The notes below the pieces were generated by a model. The model was not told the DNA's origin and ran no database searches. It was given only the letters and a program-made list of their open reading frames with translations. A DNA stretch of 64,000 bases from Oscillospiraceae bacterium (GTDB lineage: Bacteria > Bacillota > Clostridia > Oscillospirales > Oscillospiraceae): NCBI GenBank assembly GCA_902760845.1, contig CACWHX010000001.1:30738-94737 (forward strand), read 5' to 3'. Below, piece after piece: positions 32,568-41,671 of the stretch. Made by a program: the position numbers and the translations under genes. Every line of letters begins with the position of its first letter. Positions within the stretch are counted from its first letter, which is position 1.

Positions 32568-32603
32568 CACACAATGATAGCATTGTGCGGCGCGCCATGT
32601 CAA
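32568..32603 (-). promoter_or_regulatory. mocR promoter with overlapping operator
   Basis: Minus strand: TTGACA (32598-32603), an 18-base spacer and TATCAT (32574-32579). The dyad CACAAT-N6-ATTGTG (32570-32587) covers the -10 box. The octamer ATTGTGTG (32568-32575) is the same as at the phzF-like promoter. Confidence 0.7.
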
Positions 32604-32621
32604 CCACCGTCAAGCCCATTC

Positions 32622-32681
32622 AAAAAGGCCTCGCGTAGTTCGCGCCTCCGGGCGCGAACTACGCGAGGCCTTTTTCGACAG
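32622..32681. repeat. 25-bp perfect palindrome, copy 1 of a dispersed element
   Basis: A perfect 25-bp inverted repeat with loop TCCG (32622-32646 with 32651-32675) and A5/T5 ends, followed by CGACAGG. The core TTCGCGCC-TCCG-GGCGCGAA, the adjoining CGCGAGGC, a T-run and GACA recur at 59.87-59.92 kb. It could act as a terminator, but its conservation at two unrelated places suggests a repeat element. Confidence 0.8.
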
Positions 32682-32686
32682 GCTCT

Positions 32687-32721
32687 ATCAAAAGAGAGCC
32701 GCAGGGCGGCTCTCTTTTGAT
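32687..32721 (-). terminator. Terminator of the ribosomal protein operon
   Basis: A perfect 16-bp stem (32687-32702 with 32706-32721, 3-base loop), 20 bases beyond the rplQ stop. The minus-strand end of the stem reads CTTTTGAT. Confidence 0.85.
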
Positions 32722-32741
32722 GTTGATGTGTATGCGATCGT

Positions 32742-33083
32742 TTACACCAGCTCGATGACGGCCATCTCCGCGGCGTCGCCGCGGCGGGTGCCGATGCGGG
32801 TGATGCGGGTATAACCGCCGTTGCGCTCCGCATAGCCGGGCGCCACGGTATCGAACAGCTTCTTGGCGACATCCTCGCGGGTGATGAAGGCCAGCGCCTG
32901 ACGATACGCGGGCAGGCCGCCCTTCTTGCCAAGGGTAATCATCTTCTCGGCCATGGGCGCAATCTCCTTCGCGCGGTAGAGCGTCGTCTCCATCCGGCCG
33001 TAGTCGAGCAGGTCGGTCACCTGCTGGCGGAGCATCGCCCTGCGCTGATCGGTGGTCCTGCCGAGCTTCCTTGTTCCGGGCAT
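32742..33083 (-). CDS. rplQ: Large subunit ribosomal protein L17
   Basis: 113 residues, the standard bacterial short form, found near the exit of the peptide tunnel on the 50S subunit. It is recognised by [22 protein letters not shown] at the start and the [21 protein letters not shown] tail. It is the last gene of the S10-spc-alpha cluster, 31 bases after rpoA, and is followed by the operon terminator. Confidence 0.97.
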   Translation of the reverse strand: MPGTRKLGRTTDQRRAMLRQQVTDLLDYGRMETTLYRAKEIAPMAEKMITLGKKGGLPAYRQALAFITREDVAKKLFDTVAPGYAERNGGYTRITRIGTRRGDAAEMAVIELV

Positions 33084-33114
33084 ATCGGTTTTTCCTCCTT
33101 GTAGGCTTGTAACG

Positions 33115-34068
33115 TTATTGCTGAGTCTCGTCGCTCGCGAGGGACAGGCCCATCATCGCAAGCTTGTGCTCGACCTCTTCCAGAGACTTGCGGCCAAGGT
33201 TGCGCACCTTGATCATCTCCTCCTGCGTCTTGTTCGTGAGGTCCTCGATGGTGTTGATGTTCGCGCGCTTCAGGCAGTTGAAGCTGCGCACGGAGAGATC
33301 CAGCTCCTCGATGGTCATCTTCATGACCGTGTCGGGCCGCTTGACCTCCTTTTCCACCACAGTGCTGCGGGTGCCGATGCTGTCGGACAGATCCGTGAAC
33401 AGCGTGAAGTGGTCCACGAGGATCTTCGCGCCGAGCGAGACCGCGTCGCGCGCGGAGATGGTAGCATCCGTCCAGACCTCGATGGTGAGCTTGTCAAAGT
33501 CCGTCTGGTTGCCGACACGGGTATTCTCCACGGTGTAGTTCACCTTCAGGACCGGTGCAAAGATAGAGTCAACGGGGATGGTCCCGATGATCTGCTGCGC
33601 GCTCTTGTTCTTGTCCGCAGGGACGTAGCCTCTGCCGCGGTCCAGCGTGATCTCCATGTTGAGCGCGCCGTCCGGACCGAGGTAGGCGATGTGCTGTTCG
33701 GGGTTGAGAATCTCGACCTCGGCGTCGGCCTTGATATCGCCGGCGGTCACCTCGCCCTCGCCCGACGCCTGGAGATAGACGGTCTTCGCGCCCTCCGAGT
33801 GGAGGCGGGCGATGATGCTCTTGACATTCAGAACGATCTCGGTGACGTCTTCCTTCACACCGGGGACCGTGGAAAACTCATGCTGCACGCCGTCGATGCG
33901 GATTGCCGTCGCGGCGGTGCCGGGGAGAGATGAGAGCAGCACTCTGCGAAGAGAGTTGCCCAGCGTCGTGCCGTAGCCGCGCTCCAGGGGCTCCACGACA
34001 AACTTTCCGTAGGACGGCTCCTCCGGAGGCTCGATGCACTCGATACGCGGCTTTTCAATTTCAATCAT
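33115..34068 (-). CDS. rpoA: RNA polymerase alpha subunit
   Basis: 317 residues. The N-terminal assembly domain (about 1-230) carries [25 protein letters not shown] and [13 protein letters not shown]. After a linker, the C-terminal domain (about 245-300) binds UP elements and activators ([31 protein letters not shown]). The start [10 protein letters not shown] at 34068 follows AAGGAGGG by 11 bases; the longer open frame upstream has no site. It lies between rpsD and rplQ, the normal alpha-operon order. Confidence 0.98.
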   Translation of the reverse strand: MIEIEKPRIECIEPPEEPSYGKFVVEPLERGYGTTLGNSLRRVLLSSLPGTAATAIRIDGVQHEFSTVPGVKEDVTEIVLNVKSIIARLHSEGAKTVYLQASGEGEVTAGDIKADAEVEILNPEQHIAYLGPDGALNMEITLDRGRGYVPADKNKSAQQIIGTIPVDSIFAPVLKVNYTVENTRVGNQTDFDKLTIEVWTDATISARDAVSLGAKILVDHFTLFTDLSDSIGTRSTVVEKEVKRPDTVMKMTIEELDLSVRSFNCLKRANINTIEDLTNKTQEEMIKVRNLGRKSLEEVEHKLAMMGLSLASDETQQ

Positions 34069-34153
34069 ATGCGACTGTACCCTCCTTAATTGAATTGTTG
34101 CGCCCATTCTGGGACGCTGCGGTTGTCAGCTTACCAATTTGAGGGTCTCTTTC

Positions 34154-34753
34154 TTACTTGGAATACAGCTCGACGATGAGGTGCTCCTCGACAGGCAGGT
34201 CGATGTCCTCCCGCGCAGGGACGGCGATCACCTTGGCGATCATGTTGGAGGCGTCATACTCCAGCCATCTCGGCACGGCGCGGAAGGAGTTGGCTTCCAC
34301 GTTGGCTTTGATCTTTTCGAGGCTCTTGCTGGAGTCCTTCAGCGTGATGACCATGCCCGGCTTGACCAGGAAGCTGGGGATGTTGACCTTGCGGCCGTTG
34401 ACAGTGACGTGACCATGAGAGACCAGCTGGCGGGCTTCCGCGCGCGTCATGGCGAAGCCAAGGCGGAAGACGACGTTGTCCAGTCTGGATTCGAGAATGG
34501 ACAGCAGGTTCTCGCCCGTCTGGCCGGGACGGCGCTCGGCCATCTCGAAGTAGTTCTTGAACTGACGCTCCAGAACGCCGTAGACGAACTTGACCTTCTG
34601 CTTCTCGTTGAGCTGTCTGCCGTACTCAGACTGCTTGCGGCGGACCTGCCCCTTCGGATTGCGCTTGGTGGTCTTCCTGGCGTAACCCAGCTCAGCGGGG
34701 GAAATGCCCAGCGCCTTGCAGCGCTTGGCAATCGGCTGAATATTTCTTGCCAT
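34154..34753 (-). CDS. rpsD: Small subunit ribosomal protein S4
   Basis: 199 residues. A primary 16S rRNA binder that nucleates 30S assembly. It has the S4-type RNA-binding domain RLDNVVFRLGFAMTRAEARQ, then GHVTVNGRKVNIPS. The N-terminus has only one cysteine (KRCKALG), so this is the zinc-free form. In Bacillus S4 represses its own synthesis. It is encoded within the alpha operon here, unlike in Bacillus subtilis where rpsD stands apart. Confidence 0.97.
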   Translation of the reverse strand: MARNIQPIAKRCKALGISPAELGYARKTTKRNPKGQVRRKQSEYGRQLNEKQKVKFVYGVLERQFKNYFEMAERRPGQTGENLLSILESRLDNVVFRLGFAMTRAEARQLVSHGHVTVNGRKVNIPSFLVKPGMVITLKDSSKSLEKIKANVEANSFRAVPRWLEYDASNMIAKVIAVPAREDIDLPVEEHLIVELYSK

Positions 34754-34772
34754 ACGTTCTTACCTCCTTCAA

Positions 34773-35174
34773 TCAGACGCGGCGGCGCTTCGGGGGACGG
34801 CAGCCGTTGTGCGGGATCGGGGTGACGTCCTTAATCATCGTGACCTCCAGGCCGGCGGTCTGAAGCGCGCGAATCGCCGCCTCACGGCCCGAGCCGGGAC
34901 CCTTGACAAACACTTCGACCGTCTTGAGACCGTGCTCCATGGCGGCCTTGGCGGCCGTCTCGGCGGCGGTCTGCGCCGCGAAGGGGGTAGACTTCTTGCT
35001 TCCACGGAAGCCCATGCCGCCGGCGGACGCCCAGGAAATGGCGTTGCCCTGCGGATCGGTGATGGTGACCATCGTGTTGTTAAACGAAGAGCTGATATGA
35101 ACGGCGCCCTTCTCGATGTTCTTGCGCTCCTTGCGGCGCGTGCGAACCTTCTTGCCCTTTGCTGCAGATGCCAT
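34773..35174 (-). CDS. rpsK: Small subunit ribosomal protein S11
   Basis: 133 residues; part of the 30S platform near the mRNA exit. It is recognised by [44 protein letters not shown] and the tail [15 protein letters not shown]. It lies between rpsM and rpsD, spacing 12 and 19 bases. Confidence 0.98.
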   Translation of the reverse strand: MASAAKGKKVRTRRKERKNIEKGAVHISSSFNNTMVTITDPQGNAISWASAGGMGFRGSKKSTPFAAQTAAETAAKAAMEHGLKTVEVFVKGPGSGREAAIRALQTAGLEVTMIKDVTPIPHNGCRPPKRRRV

Positions 35175-35186
35175 ACATATCCCTCC

Positions 35187-35555
35187 TTACTTCTTCTTGT
35201 TTGCAATCGTGCGCTTCGGACCCTTGCGCGTGCGCGCGTTGGTCTTGCTGCGCTGGCCGCGCACCGGCAGGCCGCGTCTGTGACGCATGCCGCGGTAGCA
35301 GCCGATCTCCGTCAGGCGCTTGATGTCCAGCGCCACGCTGCGGCGGAGGTCGCCCTCCACGACGAAGTTATGGTCGATGCACTCACGGATCTTGGACTCC
35401 TCCTCGTCCGTGAGGTCCTTTACGCGGGTGTCCGGATTGATGCCGGTCATTTCGAGGATTTTTTTCGCGCTGGTTCTGCCGATACCGTACACATAGGTCA
35501 GGCCAATTTCAATTCTTTTGTCCTTGGGCAGGTCAACGCCGGCGATACGTGCCAT
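35187..35555 (-). CDS. rpsM: Small subunit ribosomal protein S13
   Basis: 122 residues; 30S head protein that touches the P-site tRNA and the 50S bridge. It is recognised by [22 protein letters not shown] and [19 protein letters not shown] with a basic C-terminal tail. It is preceded by a 181-base spacer with two hairpins, the position where the S4-responsive alpha-operon leader lies in Escherichia coli. Confidence 0.98.
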   Translation of the reverse strand: MARIAGVDLPKDKRIEIGLTYVYGIGRTSAKKILEMTGINPDTRVKDLTDEEESKIRECIDHNFVVEGDLRRSVALDIKRLTEIGCYRGMRHRRGLPVRGQRSKTNARTRKGPKRTIANKKK

Positions 35556-35736
35556 CTGATTCGATCATTCCTTTCAATAGATTTGTGGATGATTTTGGAC
35601 TATCTGTGCTCCCGTGCTTGATACGGGGAGTTGGCTTACTCCCGCCGGAGGGAGCCGAGCTTCCCAACACGGGATGTTCACAATGGGGTCACAGCGAAAG
35701 AAGGCTTCCAGGCTCCCTTCTCTCAGGAAAAGGAGC
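35556..35736 (-). other. Structured 181-bp spacer rpmJ-rpsM, possible ribosomal protein leader
   Basis: No ORF. It holds two hairpins: CTCCCGT with ACGGGGAG (35609-35615 with 35623-35630, one bulge) and a CTCCC/GGGAG stem with flanking GGCT/AGCC (35633-35656). In a cluster where most gaps are under 20 bases this is long. A regulatory role is inference. Confidence 0.45.
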
Positions 35737-35850
35737 TCAGCCCTGACGCTGCTTGTGCTTGGGGTTTTCGCAAATTACCATGACTTTGCCCTTGCGCTTG
35801 ATGATCTTGCACTTCTCGCACATGGGCTTGACGCTTGGTCTGACTTTCAT
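35737..35850 (-). CDS. rpmJ: Large subunit ribosomal protein L36, zinc-binding form
   Basis: 37 residues, too short for most ORF callers. [20 protein letters not shown] has the first two zinc ligands (C11, C14), and C27 with H32 completes the set, so this is the C+ form. It stands between infA and rpsM in the usual order, 14 bases after infA. Confidence 0.97.
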   Translation of the reverse strand: MKVRPSVKPMCEKCKIIKRKGKVMVICENPKHKQRQG

Positions 35851-35864
35851 AAGTGTTCTACCTC

Positions 35865-36083
35865 CTACTTGCTTCTCCAGGTGATGCGGCCGCGGGTCAG
35901 GTCGTAGGGCGACATCTGCACCGTTACCTTGTCACCGGGGAGGATCCTGATAAAATTCATCCGGAGCTTGCCGGAAATGTGCGCCAGGATGATATGGCCG
36001 TTGCCGATATCGACCTGGAACATCGTGTTGGGCAGGGATTCGACGACCGTGCCCTCAAGCTCGATTACATCGTCTTTTGCCAA
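35865..36083 (-). CDS. infA: Translation initiation factor IF-1
   Basis: 72 residues, a single OB fold that occupies the ribosomal A site during initiation. The sequence from residue 2 is [18 protein letters not shown] and ends [12 protein letters not shown]. The start is TTG at 36083: AGGAGG lies 10 bases upstream, the family N-terminus begins exactly there, and no in-frame ATG exists nearby. A TTG start could help limit its level. It lies between map and rpmJ. Confidence 0.95.
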   Translation of the reverse strand: MAKDDVIELEGTVVESLPNTMFQVDIGNGHIILAHISGKLRMNFIRILPGDKVTVQMSPYDLTRGRITWRSK

Positions 36084-36124
36084 ACTGCATGAACCTCCTG
36101 TGATTGCGCGCGGATGCCGCGCCG

Positions 36125-36880
36125 TCAAATGTCGTCTGCGAACGTCAAAATCTCCGGTTCCCCATCGGTGATGAGAAGAGAGTTTTCATAGTGGGCGGAC
36201 AGGCTTCCGTCCCCGGTCACGACCGTCCAGTCGTTGTCGAGCACATAGACCGCCTCGCCGCCGGCATTGATCATCGGCTCCACCGCGATCGTCATGCCTC
36301 TGGCCAGCCGCGGCCCGTGGCCGGGCTTGCCGTAGTTCGGAATCTCCGGCGGCTCATGCAGCTGCGCGCCCACGCCGTGGCCGACATAGTCGCGCACGAC
36401 GCCGTAGCCGAAGCCCTCGGCGTATTCCTGCACGGCGTGGCCAATGTCGGAGATGCGATAGCCCACGCGGGCGAAGCGGATGCCCTCGAAAAAGCTCTGC
36501 CGCGTGACCTCGATCAGCTTCAGCGCCTCGTCGGAGCAGCTGCCGCACGGAAACGTCCCCGCGCAGTCGCCATGGAAGCCCTGGAACCGTGCGCCGACGT
36601 CCACGCTGACGATATCGCCCGCGTGAAGCACGCGCGGCCCGGGGATACCGTGGATCACCTCGTTGTTGACCGAGATGCACGCGCTGGCCGGGAAGCCGCC
36701 GTATCCAAGGAACGACGGCGTTGCGCCCGCCTTGGTGATGAACCGGTGCACCTCCCGGTCGATCTGCTGCGTGGTGACGCCGGGCTCGATCATCTGCCGG
36801 GCGACGGATCTCGCCCCGGCAGTGATCTTGCCGGCCTGACGCATCAGGTCGATTTCCCTGGAAGACTTGATAATAATCAT
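36125..36880 (-). CDS. map: Methionine aminopeptidase, type I
   Basis: 251 residues; removes the N-terminal methionine from new proteins. It has the pita-bread fold with its metal ligands visible: Asp in [17 protein letters not shown] (two aspartates), His in YVGHGVG, Glu in IAVEPMI and Glu in [11 protein letters not shown]. It overlaps adk by four bases (ATGA arrangement) and is followed by infA. Confidence 0.97.
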   Translation of the reverse strand: MIIIKSSREIDLMRQAGKITAGARSVARQMIEPGVTTQQIDREVHRFITKAGATPSFLGYGGFPASACISVNNEVIHGIPGPRVLHAGDIVSVDVGARFQGFHGDCAGTFPCGSCSDEALKLIEVTRQSFFEGIRFARVGYRISDIGHAVQEYAEGFGYGVVRDYVGHGVGAQLHEPPEIPNYGKPGHGPRLARGMTIAVEPMINAGGEAVYVLDNDWTVVTGDGSLSAHYENSLLITDGEPEILTFADDI

Positions 36881-37512
36881 TGGATGTCCAACGCTTTCTC
36901 AATGGCCGCCGTGGTCAGCTCAATGGTCGGCTGATTGTCCACGGACACGAGCTTGCCGCGCGCGGCGTAGAAATCCTTCAGCGGCTCCGTCTCGGCGTGG
37001 TATACATCCAGCCGGGCCTTCACGGTCTCCGGCGCGTCGTCCTTGCGGATGGTGAGCTCGCCCCCGCAGAGGTCGCAGCGCCCTTCCGCCTTGGGCGGGT
37101 TGGAGACGACGTGATACGTCGCGCCGCAGTCCTTGCAGGTCCTGCGTCCGGACATGCGCTCGACGATGACCGCGTCCGCGATCTCGATGGAGAGCGCGCG
37201 GTCGATCTCGATGCCGTTGGCTTCCAGCGCCTCCGCCTGCGGGATCGTGCGCGGCATCCCGTCCAGGATATAGCCGTTGGCGCAATCGGGCTCCGCGAGT
37301 CGCTCGCAGACGATGCCGATGATGACGTCGTCCGGCACGAGTCTGCCGCTTTCCACATAGGCCTTCGCCTGCAGCCCGACGGGCGTGCCGTTTTTCATGG
37401 CCGCGCGCAGGATGTTCCCGGTGGAGATGGTCGGGATGCCGAGACGCCGGCTCAAAATCTCCGCCTGCGTTCCCTTTCCGGCGCCGGGCGCGCCCAATAG
37501 GATCAGTTTCAT
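36877..37512 (-). CDS. adk: Adenylate kinase, zinc-LID form
   Basis: 211 residues; interconverts AMP, ADP and ATP. It has the P-loop GAPGAGKGT at the N-terminus, the AMP-binding DGMPRTIPQAEAL, and a long LID with four cysteines (CKDC ... CDLC) that bind zinc as in many Gram-positive bacteria. It lies 15 bases after secY and overlaps map by four bases. Confidence 0.97.
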   Translation of the reverse strand: MKLILLGAPGAGKGTQAEILSRRLGIPTISTGNILRAAMKNGTPVGLQAKAYVESGRLVPDDVIIGIVCERLAEPDCANGYILDGMPRTIPQAEALEANGIEIDRALSIEIADAVIVERMSGRRTCKDCGATYHVVSNPPKAEGRCDLCGGELTIRKDDAPETVKARLDVYHAETEPLKDFYAARGKLVSVDNQPTIELTTAAIEKALDIQ

Positions 37513-37527
37513 CTCTTCCGCCTCCCG

Positions 37528-38826
37528 TCAGGTGAGAAATCCCTTGTAGTTGCGCATAAGCATCTGCGCTTCCAGCGCGCGGACGGTCTCAAGCGCAACG
37601 CCGACCACGATGATGATGGACGTGCCGCCGAGCGAGATGCCCGTCAGCTCCGAGGCGGACGACACCGCGCTCACGATGATCGGGACGACCGCGATGATGC
37701 CCAGATAGATGGCGCCGAAGAGCGTGATCTTGTTGAGCACTTTCTGCAAAAAGTCGCTGGTCGGCTTGCCGGCGCGGAAGCCGGGGATGAATCCGCCGTT
37801 CTTCTTCAGGTTGTTCGCCACCTCAATGGGGTTGAACTGGATGGTGGAGTAGAAATACGCGAAGAAGATAATCAGCAGGAAATAGATGACCGCATACGGC
37901 CACGTGTTCGTATCGAAGATATTCGTCATGGCCCAGCCGTCCTGCCACCTGGGCACGAACATGCAGATCGTCGCCGGGATCATCGCGATTGACTGCGCGA
38001 AGATGATCGGCAGCACGCCGGACATGTTCACCTTCATCGGCAGGTGCGTGGACTGGCCGCCGTACATCTTGCGGCCGACGACGCGCTTGGAATACTGCAC
38101 CGGGATGCGGCGCTCGGCGTCGTTCACGAGCACGATCAGCACGATCAGCACCAGGCCGCCGAGGTACATCAGCACCAGCAGCCACCAGGAGAGGTTCCCG
38201 GCCGAAACGTTGCGGATCTGCGTGGCCACCGCGGTCGGGAACCGGGCGACGATGCTCACGAACAGGATGATCGAGATGCCGTTGCCGATGCCGAACTCGG
38301 TGATCTGCTCGCCGAGCCACATGATGAGCGCCGAGCCGGACGTGAACGTCAGGATAATGACAATCGCCGCCCAGATGTTGGAGACATACTCCGCGCTGAT
38401 GAGCTCATAGTTGCGAATCATCATATAATACGCAAAGCCCTGGATGAGGCCGATGGCCACGGTGCTGTAGCGCGTGATGCTGGCGATCTTCTTTCTGCCC
38501 TCCTCGCCGCCTTCCTTCTGCAGCCGCTCCAGCGCGGGAATCGCGATGCACAGGAGCTGAATGATGATGGAAGCGTTGATGTACGGCTGGATGGACAGCG
38601 CGAAAATCGTCGCTCTTGCAAAGGCGCCGCCGGACATGACGTTATACAGCCCGAGAACGGTGCTCTGGAGATTGTTGGCGTTGAAATACTGCTGCAGCAG
38701 CGCAGTATCGACAAAGGGTACGGGTACGGCGTTGCCGAGGCGGTAAAGCAGGATAATCAGAAGCGTAAAGAGGATCTTCTTGCGCAGCTCCTCAATTTTC
38801 CATGCGTTCCGAAAAGTCTGGAGCAC
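37528..38826 (-). CDS. secY: Protein translocase subunit SecY
   Basis: 432 residues with ten transmembrane helices; the channel of the Sec pathway, working with SecA (encoded at 52.5 kb). It carries the plug-region sequence VMSGGAFARATIFALSIQPYIN, GIGNGISIILF, and RIPVQYSKRVVGRKMYGGQ in the large cytoplasmic loop. It starts one base after the rplO stop, so it is translationally linked to it. Confidence 0.98.
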   Translation of the reverse strand: MLQTFRNAWKIEELRKKILFTLLIILLYRLGNAVPVPFVDTALLQQYFNANNLQSTVLGLYNVMSGGAFARATIFALSIQPYINASIIIQLLCIAIPALERLQKEGGEEGRKKIASITRYSTVAIGLIQGFAYYMMIRNYELISAEYVSNIWAAIVIILTFTSGSALIMWLGEQITEFGIGNGISIILFVSIVARFPTAVATQIRNVSAGNLSWWLLVLMYLGGLVLIVLIVLVNDAERRIPVQYSKRVVGRKMYGGQSTHLPMKVNMSGVLPIIFAQSIAMIPATICMFVPRWQDGWAMTNIFDTNTWPYAVIYFLLIIFFAYFYSTIQFNPIEVANNLKKNGGFIPGFRAGKPTSDFLQKVLNKITLFGAIYLGIIAVVPIIVSAVSSASELTGISLGGTSIIIVVGVALETVRALEAQMLMRNYKGFLT

Positions 38827-38827
38827 C

Positions 38828-39268
38828 TTACACCACCTCTGCCTTTCCTCCTGCTGCCTCGATCTTCGCCTTTGCCGATTCCGAGAACGCGGAAGCCTGC
38901 ACGGTGAGCTTCTTGGTCAGCTCGCCGCCGCCGAGGATCTTGACGCCGTACCGGCACTTGGACAGCACGCGGGCGTTCAGCAGCGCCTGCGCATCGACGA
39001 CGTCGCCGTCGGCGAAGCGGTTGAGCGCGGAGACATTCACGCTCTCCAGAGGCTTTGCGAAGATATTGTGAAAGCCGCGCTTCGGCACGCGCCGCGCCAG
39101 CGGCATCTGGCCGCCCTCAAAGCCGATGCGGACGCCGCCGCCGCTGCGGGCCTTCTGGCCCTTATGACCGCGGCCGGCGGTCTTGCCGTTGCCGGTGGCG
39201 TGGCCGCGGCCCTTGCGCTTTGCAACGTGGGTGGAGCCCTCCACAGGGGACAGATCATGGATATTCAT
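38828..39268 (-). CDS. rplO: Large subunit ribosomal protein L15
   Basis: 146 residues; late 50S assembly protein. It has a basic Gly-rich N-terminal arm ([21 protein letters not shown]) and the globular part [18 protein letters not shown]. The ATG at 39268 follows AAGGAGGG by 7 bases; an earlier in-frame ATG lacks a site. It lies between rpmD and secY. Confidence 0.97.
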   Translation of the reverse strand: MNIHDLSPVEGSTHVAKRKGRGHATGNGKTAGRGHKGQKARSGGGVRIGFEGGQMPLARRVPKRGFHNIFAKPLESVNVSALNRFADGDVVDAQALLNARVLSKCRYGVKILGGGELTKKLTVQASAFSESAKAKIEAAGGKAEVV

Positions 39269-39282
39269 ACTGCGGCCCTCCT

Positions 39283-39465
39283 TCATTCAACTTCAGTGAC
39301 CTCGACAAGATAGCCGATCTTGGCGAGCTTGCCACGGGTCTGCGGGTTATCCGGCTGCACGGTCTCGTTGCCGATCTTGTGCAGGCCGAGGGACTGAGCG
39401 GTCGCAATGTGTTTGTCATGCCGGCCGTTGAGGCTCTTGACAAGCTTGATCTTCAGATTTGCCAT
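39283..39465 (-). CDS. rpmD: Large subunit ribosomal protein L30
   Basis: 60 residues, normal length. It is recognised by [29 protein letters not shown] content with the end [12 protein letters not shown]. It lies between rpsE and rplO, spacing 13 and 14 bases. Confidence 0.95.
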   Translation of the reverse strand: MANLKIKLVKSLNGRHDKHIATAQSLGLHKIGNETVQPDNPQTRGKLAKIGYLVEVTEVE

Positions 39466-39478
39466 AGCTGCGCCCTCC

Positions 39479-40015
39479 TTAACCCAGAATCTCTTCAGCG
39501 GTCTTGCCGCGGTAAACGGCGACCTGCTCCGCGTTGCGCAGGCTCTTCAGGCCCTGCATGGTCGCGGCAATGACATTCGCGGGATTGTTCGAGCGCAGGC
39601 ACTTCGTGCGGATATCGCGGATGCCGGCGGCCTCCACCACGGCGCGGACCGCGCCGCCCGCGATGACGCCGGTGCCGGGTGCGGCGGGCTTGAGCAGGAC
39701 GCGGCCTGCGCCGAACTCGCCGATGACCTCGTGCGGAATGGTGCTGCCCTGCAGCGTGATCGTGCAGAGATTCTTCTTCGCGTCCTCCAGGCCCTTGCGG
39801 ATCGCCTCGGAGACCTCGGACGCCTTGCCGAGTCCGTAGCCGACGCGGCCCTTGCCGTCGCCCACGACGACCAGAGCGGAGAACTTCATGACGCGGCCGC
39901 CCTTGACGGTCTTGGAAACGCGGTTGAGCGAGACGACGGTTTCGGTGAACTCCTGCGGCTCCTCGTCGCGATTGCGGCGATCCCGTCTGTCGTTTCTGTC
40001 GTTGTTGTATGCCAT
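39479..40015 (-). CDS. rpsE: Small subunit ribosomal protein S5
   Basis: 178 residues; decoding-fidelity protein of the 30S. The double-stranded RNA-binding-like part is [22 protein letters not shown], then [19 protein letters not shown]; the C-terminal part is [21 protein letters not shown]. The N-terminus is extended by an Asn/Asp/Arg-rich stretch ([18 protein letters not shown]), an echo of the Arg/Asn/Asp-rich tail on S3. Confidence 0.97.
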   Translation of the reverse strand: MAYNNDRNDRRDRRNRDEEPQEFTETVVSLNRVSKTVKGGRVMKFSALVVVGDGKGRVGYGLGKASEVSEAIRKGLEDAKKNLCTITLQGSTIPHEVIGEFGAGRVLLKPAAPGTGVIAGGAVRAVVEAAGIRDIRTKCLRSNNPANVIAATMQGLKSLRNAEQVAVYRGKTAEEILG

Positions 40016-40032
40016 TTCGTTTCCTCCTTCCG

Positions 40033-40392
40033 TCAGAACTTCAGGCCGCCCTCACGGGCGCCTTCCGCCAGTGCCTTCACGCGGCCGTGATAGATGTTGC
40101 CGCCGCGGTCGAACACGACCTCTTCGATCCCCTTGGCCACGGCGCGCTCGGCAACCGTCTTGCCAACCTTGGCAGCCGCCGCGCAGTTGCCGCCGCTGCC
40201 CTCGAAGCCCTTCTCCACGGTGGAGGCGCTGCACAGCGTGACGCCTGCCGCATCGTCGATGATCTGGGCGTAGATATTGTTTTCGCTGCGGTACACGCTC
40301 AGGCGCGGACGCTCTGCCGTGCCGGAGACCTTCCCGCGGACGCGCTTATGGCGCTTTGCGCGCTGCGCTTTCGTATCGGGTCTTTTAATCAT
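40033..40392 (-). CDS. rplR: Large subunit ribosomal protein L18
   Basis: 119 residues; binds 5S rRNA. It is recognised by [35 protein letters not shown] and the tail [22 protein letters not shown]. It lies between rplF and rpsE in normal order. Confidence 0.97.
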   Translation of the reverse strand: MIKRPDTKAQRAKRHKRVRGKVSGTAERPRLSVYRSENNIYAQIIDDAAGVTLCSASTVEKGFEGSGGNCAAAAKVGKTVAERAVAKGIEEVVFDRGGNIYHGRVKALAEGAREGGLKF

Positions 40393-40408
40393 TCAGGCAC
40401 ACCTCCCA

Positions 40409-40948
40409 TTACTTCGCGCCGGTCTTGCCTTCTTTGCGGCGGATATGCTCGTAGTCATACTTGATGCCCTTGCCCTTGTACGGCTCCGGCGGACGCTTCT
40501 TACGAACCTCTGCTGCAAACTGGCCGACCTTCTGCTTGTCGATCCCCTTGATGATGACCTGGTTCGGGTTCGGAACGTCGATCTTGATATCGTCCGTCTC
40601 CGCGACCGTCACCGAGTGCGAGTATCCAAGGTTCATGACGAGGTTGGTGCCTTCCTTCTGGGCCCTGTAGCCGACGCCGTTGATTTCCAGCGTCTTGCTG
40701 AAGCCCTCCGTCACGCCGACGACCATGTTGTGGATCAGCGTGCGGGTCAATCCGTGCAGCGCACGGTACTGCTTTTCATCGCTCGGGCGGGTGACGTGGA
40801 CGACATTGCCTTCCACCGAAACGTCGATTTCCGGGACGACGTCCATCTCCAGCTCACCCTTCGGGCCCTTCACGGTGACGTGCTTGCCGTCGAGCTTAAA
40901 ATCCACGCCGGCCGGCAGTTCAATGGGAGCTCTACCAATTCTAGACAT
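40409..40948 (-). CDS. rplF: Large subunit ribosomal protein L6
   Basis: 179 residues; two similar domains, near the sarcin-ricin loop. It is recognised by MSRIGRAPIELPAGV, HGLTRTLIHNMVVGVTEGF and the C-terminal signature PEPYKGKGIKY. It lies between rpsH and rplR. Confidence 0.98.
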   Translation of the reverse strand: MSRIGRAPIELPAGVDFKLDGKHVTVKGPKGELEMDVVPEIDVSVEGNVVHVTRPSDEKQYRALHGLTRTLIHNMVVGVTEGFSKTLEINGVGYRAQKEGTNLVMNLGYSHSVTVAETDDIKIDVPNPNQVIIKGIDKQKVGQFAAEVRKKRPPEPYKGKGIKYDYEHIRRKEGKTGAK

Positions 40949-40961
40949 ATCTGTACCTCCC

Positions 40962-41360
40962 TTACCACACGAACGCGAGGACTTCGCCGCCGACGTGCTC
41001 TTTGCGCGCCTTCTTGTCGGTCATGATGCCCTTGGAGGTGGAGATGATCGCGATGCCGAGGCCGCGCAGCACCTGCGGCAGCTCGTCGGCGCCCGCGTAA
41101 ACCCGCAGGCCGGGCTTGGAAACGCGGCGGAGGCCCTGAATGGCCTTCTCCTTGCCGGGGAGATACTTGAGCGTGATGCGGATGACGCCCTGCGTGCCGT
41201 CGTCAATGAGCTGGAAGTTCTTGATATAGCCTTCCTCCAGCAGAATCTCGGCGATGGCCTTCTTCATCTTGGAGCTTGGGACGTCCACCGTGTCATGTCT
41301 GGCCGAACCGGCGTTGCGGATGCGGGTCAGCATGTCTGCAATGGGGTCTGTGATCTGCAT
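40962..41360 (-). CDS. rpsH: Small subunit ribosomal protein S8
   Basis: 132 residues; central 16S rRNA binder and, in Escherichia coli, the repressor of the spc operon. It is recognised by [16 protein letters not shown], and [20 protein letters not shown] at the C-terminal RNA-binding site. The start at 41360 is the first codon of the family N-terminus. It is preceded by an unusual 311-base spacer. Confidence 0.97.
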   Translation of the reverse strand: MQITDPIADMLTRIRNAGSARHDTVDVPSSKMKKAIAEILLEEGYIKNFQLIDDGTQGVIRITLKYLPGKEKAIQGLRRVSKPGLRVYAGADELPQVLRGLGIAIISTSKGIMTDKKARKEHVGGEVLAFVW

Positions 41361-41671
41361 AGTGTGTTTCCTCCTTATTAGAGTTACCGATCGCTCGGTT
41401 TGGGCGGCGAGGTTCCACATGAATACATGATTCCCTGTGGCCTTTCGCCATCCCTGCTGTTTTCCCGCAGGGAAAACAGCAAAAATGTTTTAGCCTGTCA
41501 TCACAAAGATAACACAGTTAGTAGCGCTTGCCGCTCCAGCGCAGGAAATTTGCTGTCAGCCGATGTGCGGCGGATTATCCTGCTTCCCCGGGAAACTTTC
41601 GTCAGGCGAAGTCGCTGCGCGCCGCTGTACTTTGTGTACAGCAAACGCGGCTCACGACGCATGGCGGAAGT
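41361..41671 (-). other. 311-bp structured spacer between rpsN and rpsH
   Basis: No convincing ORF on either strand. It contains a perfect 11-bp hairpin GCTGTTTTCCC (41456-41466 with 41470-41480) and a 7-bp hairpin GCTGTAC (41624-41630 with 41636-41642). No T-run marks either as a terminator for the operon, and no consensus promoter is seen on the minus strand. Confidence 0.55.
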
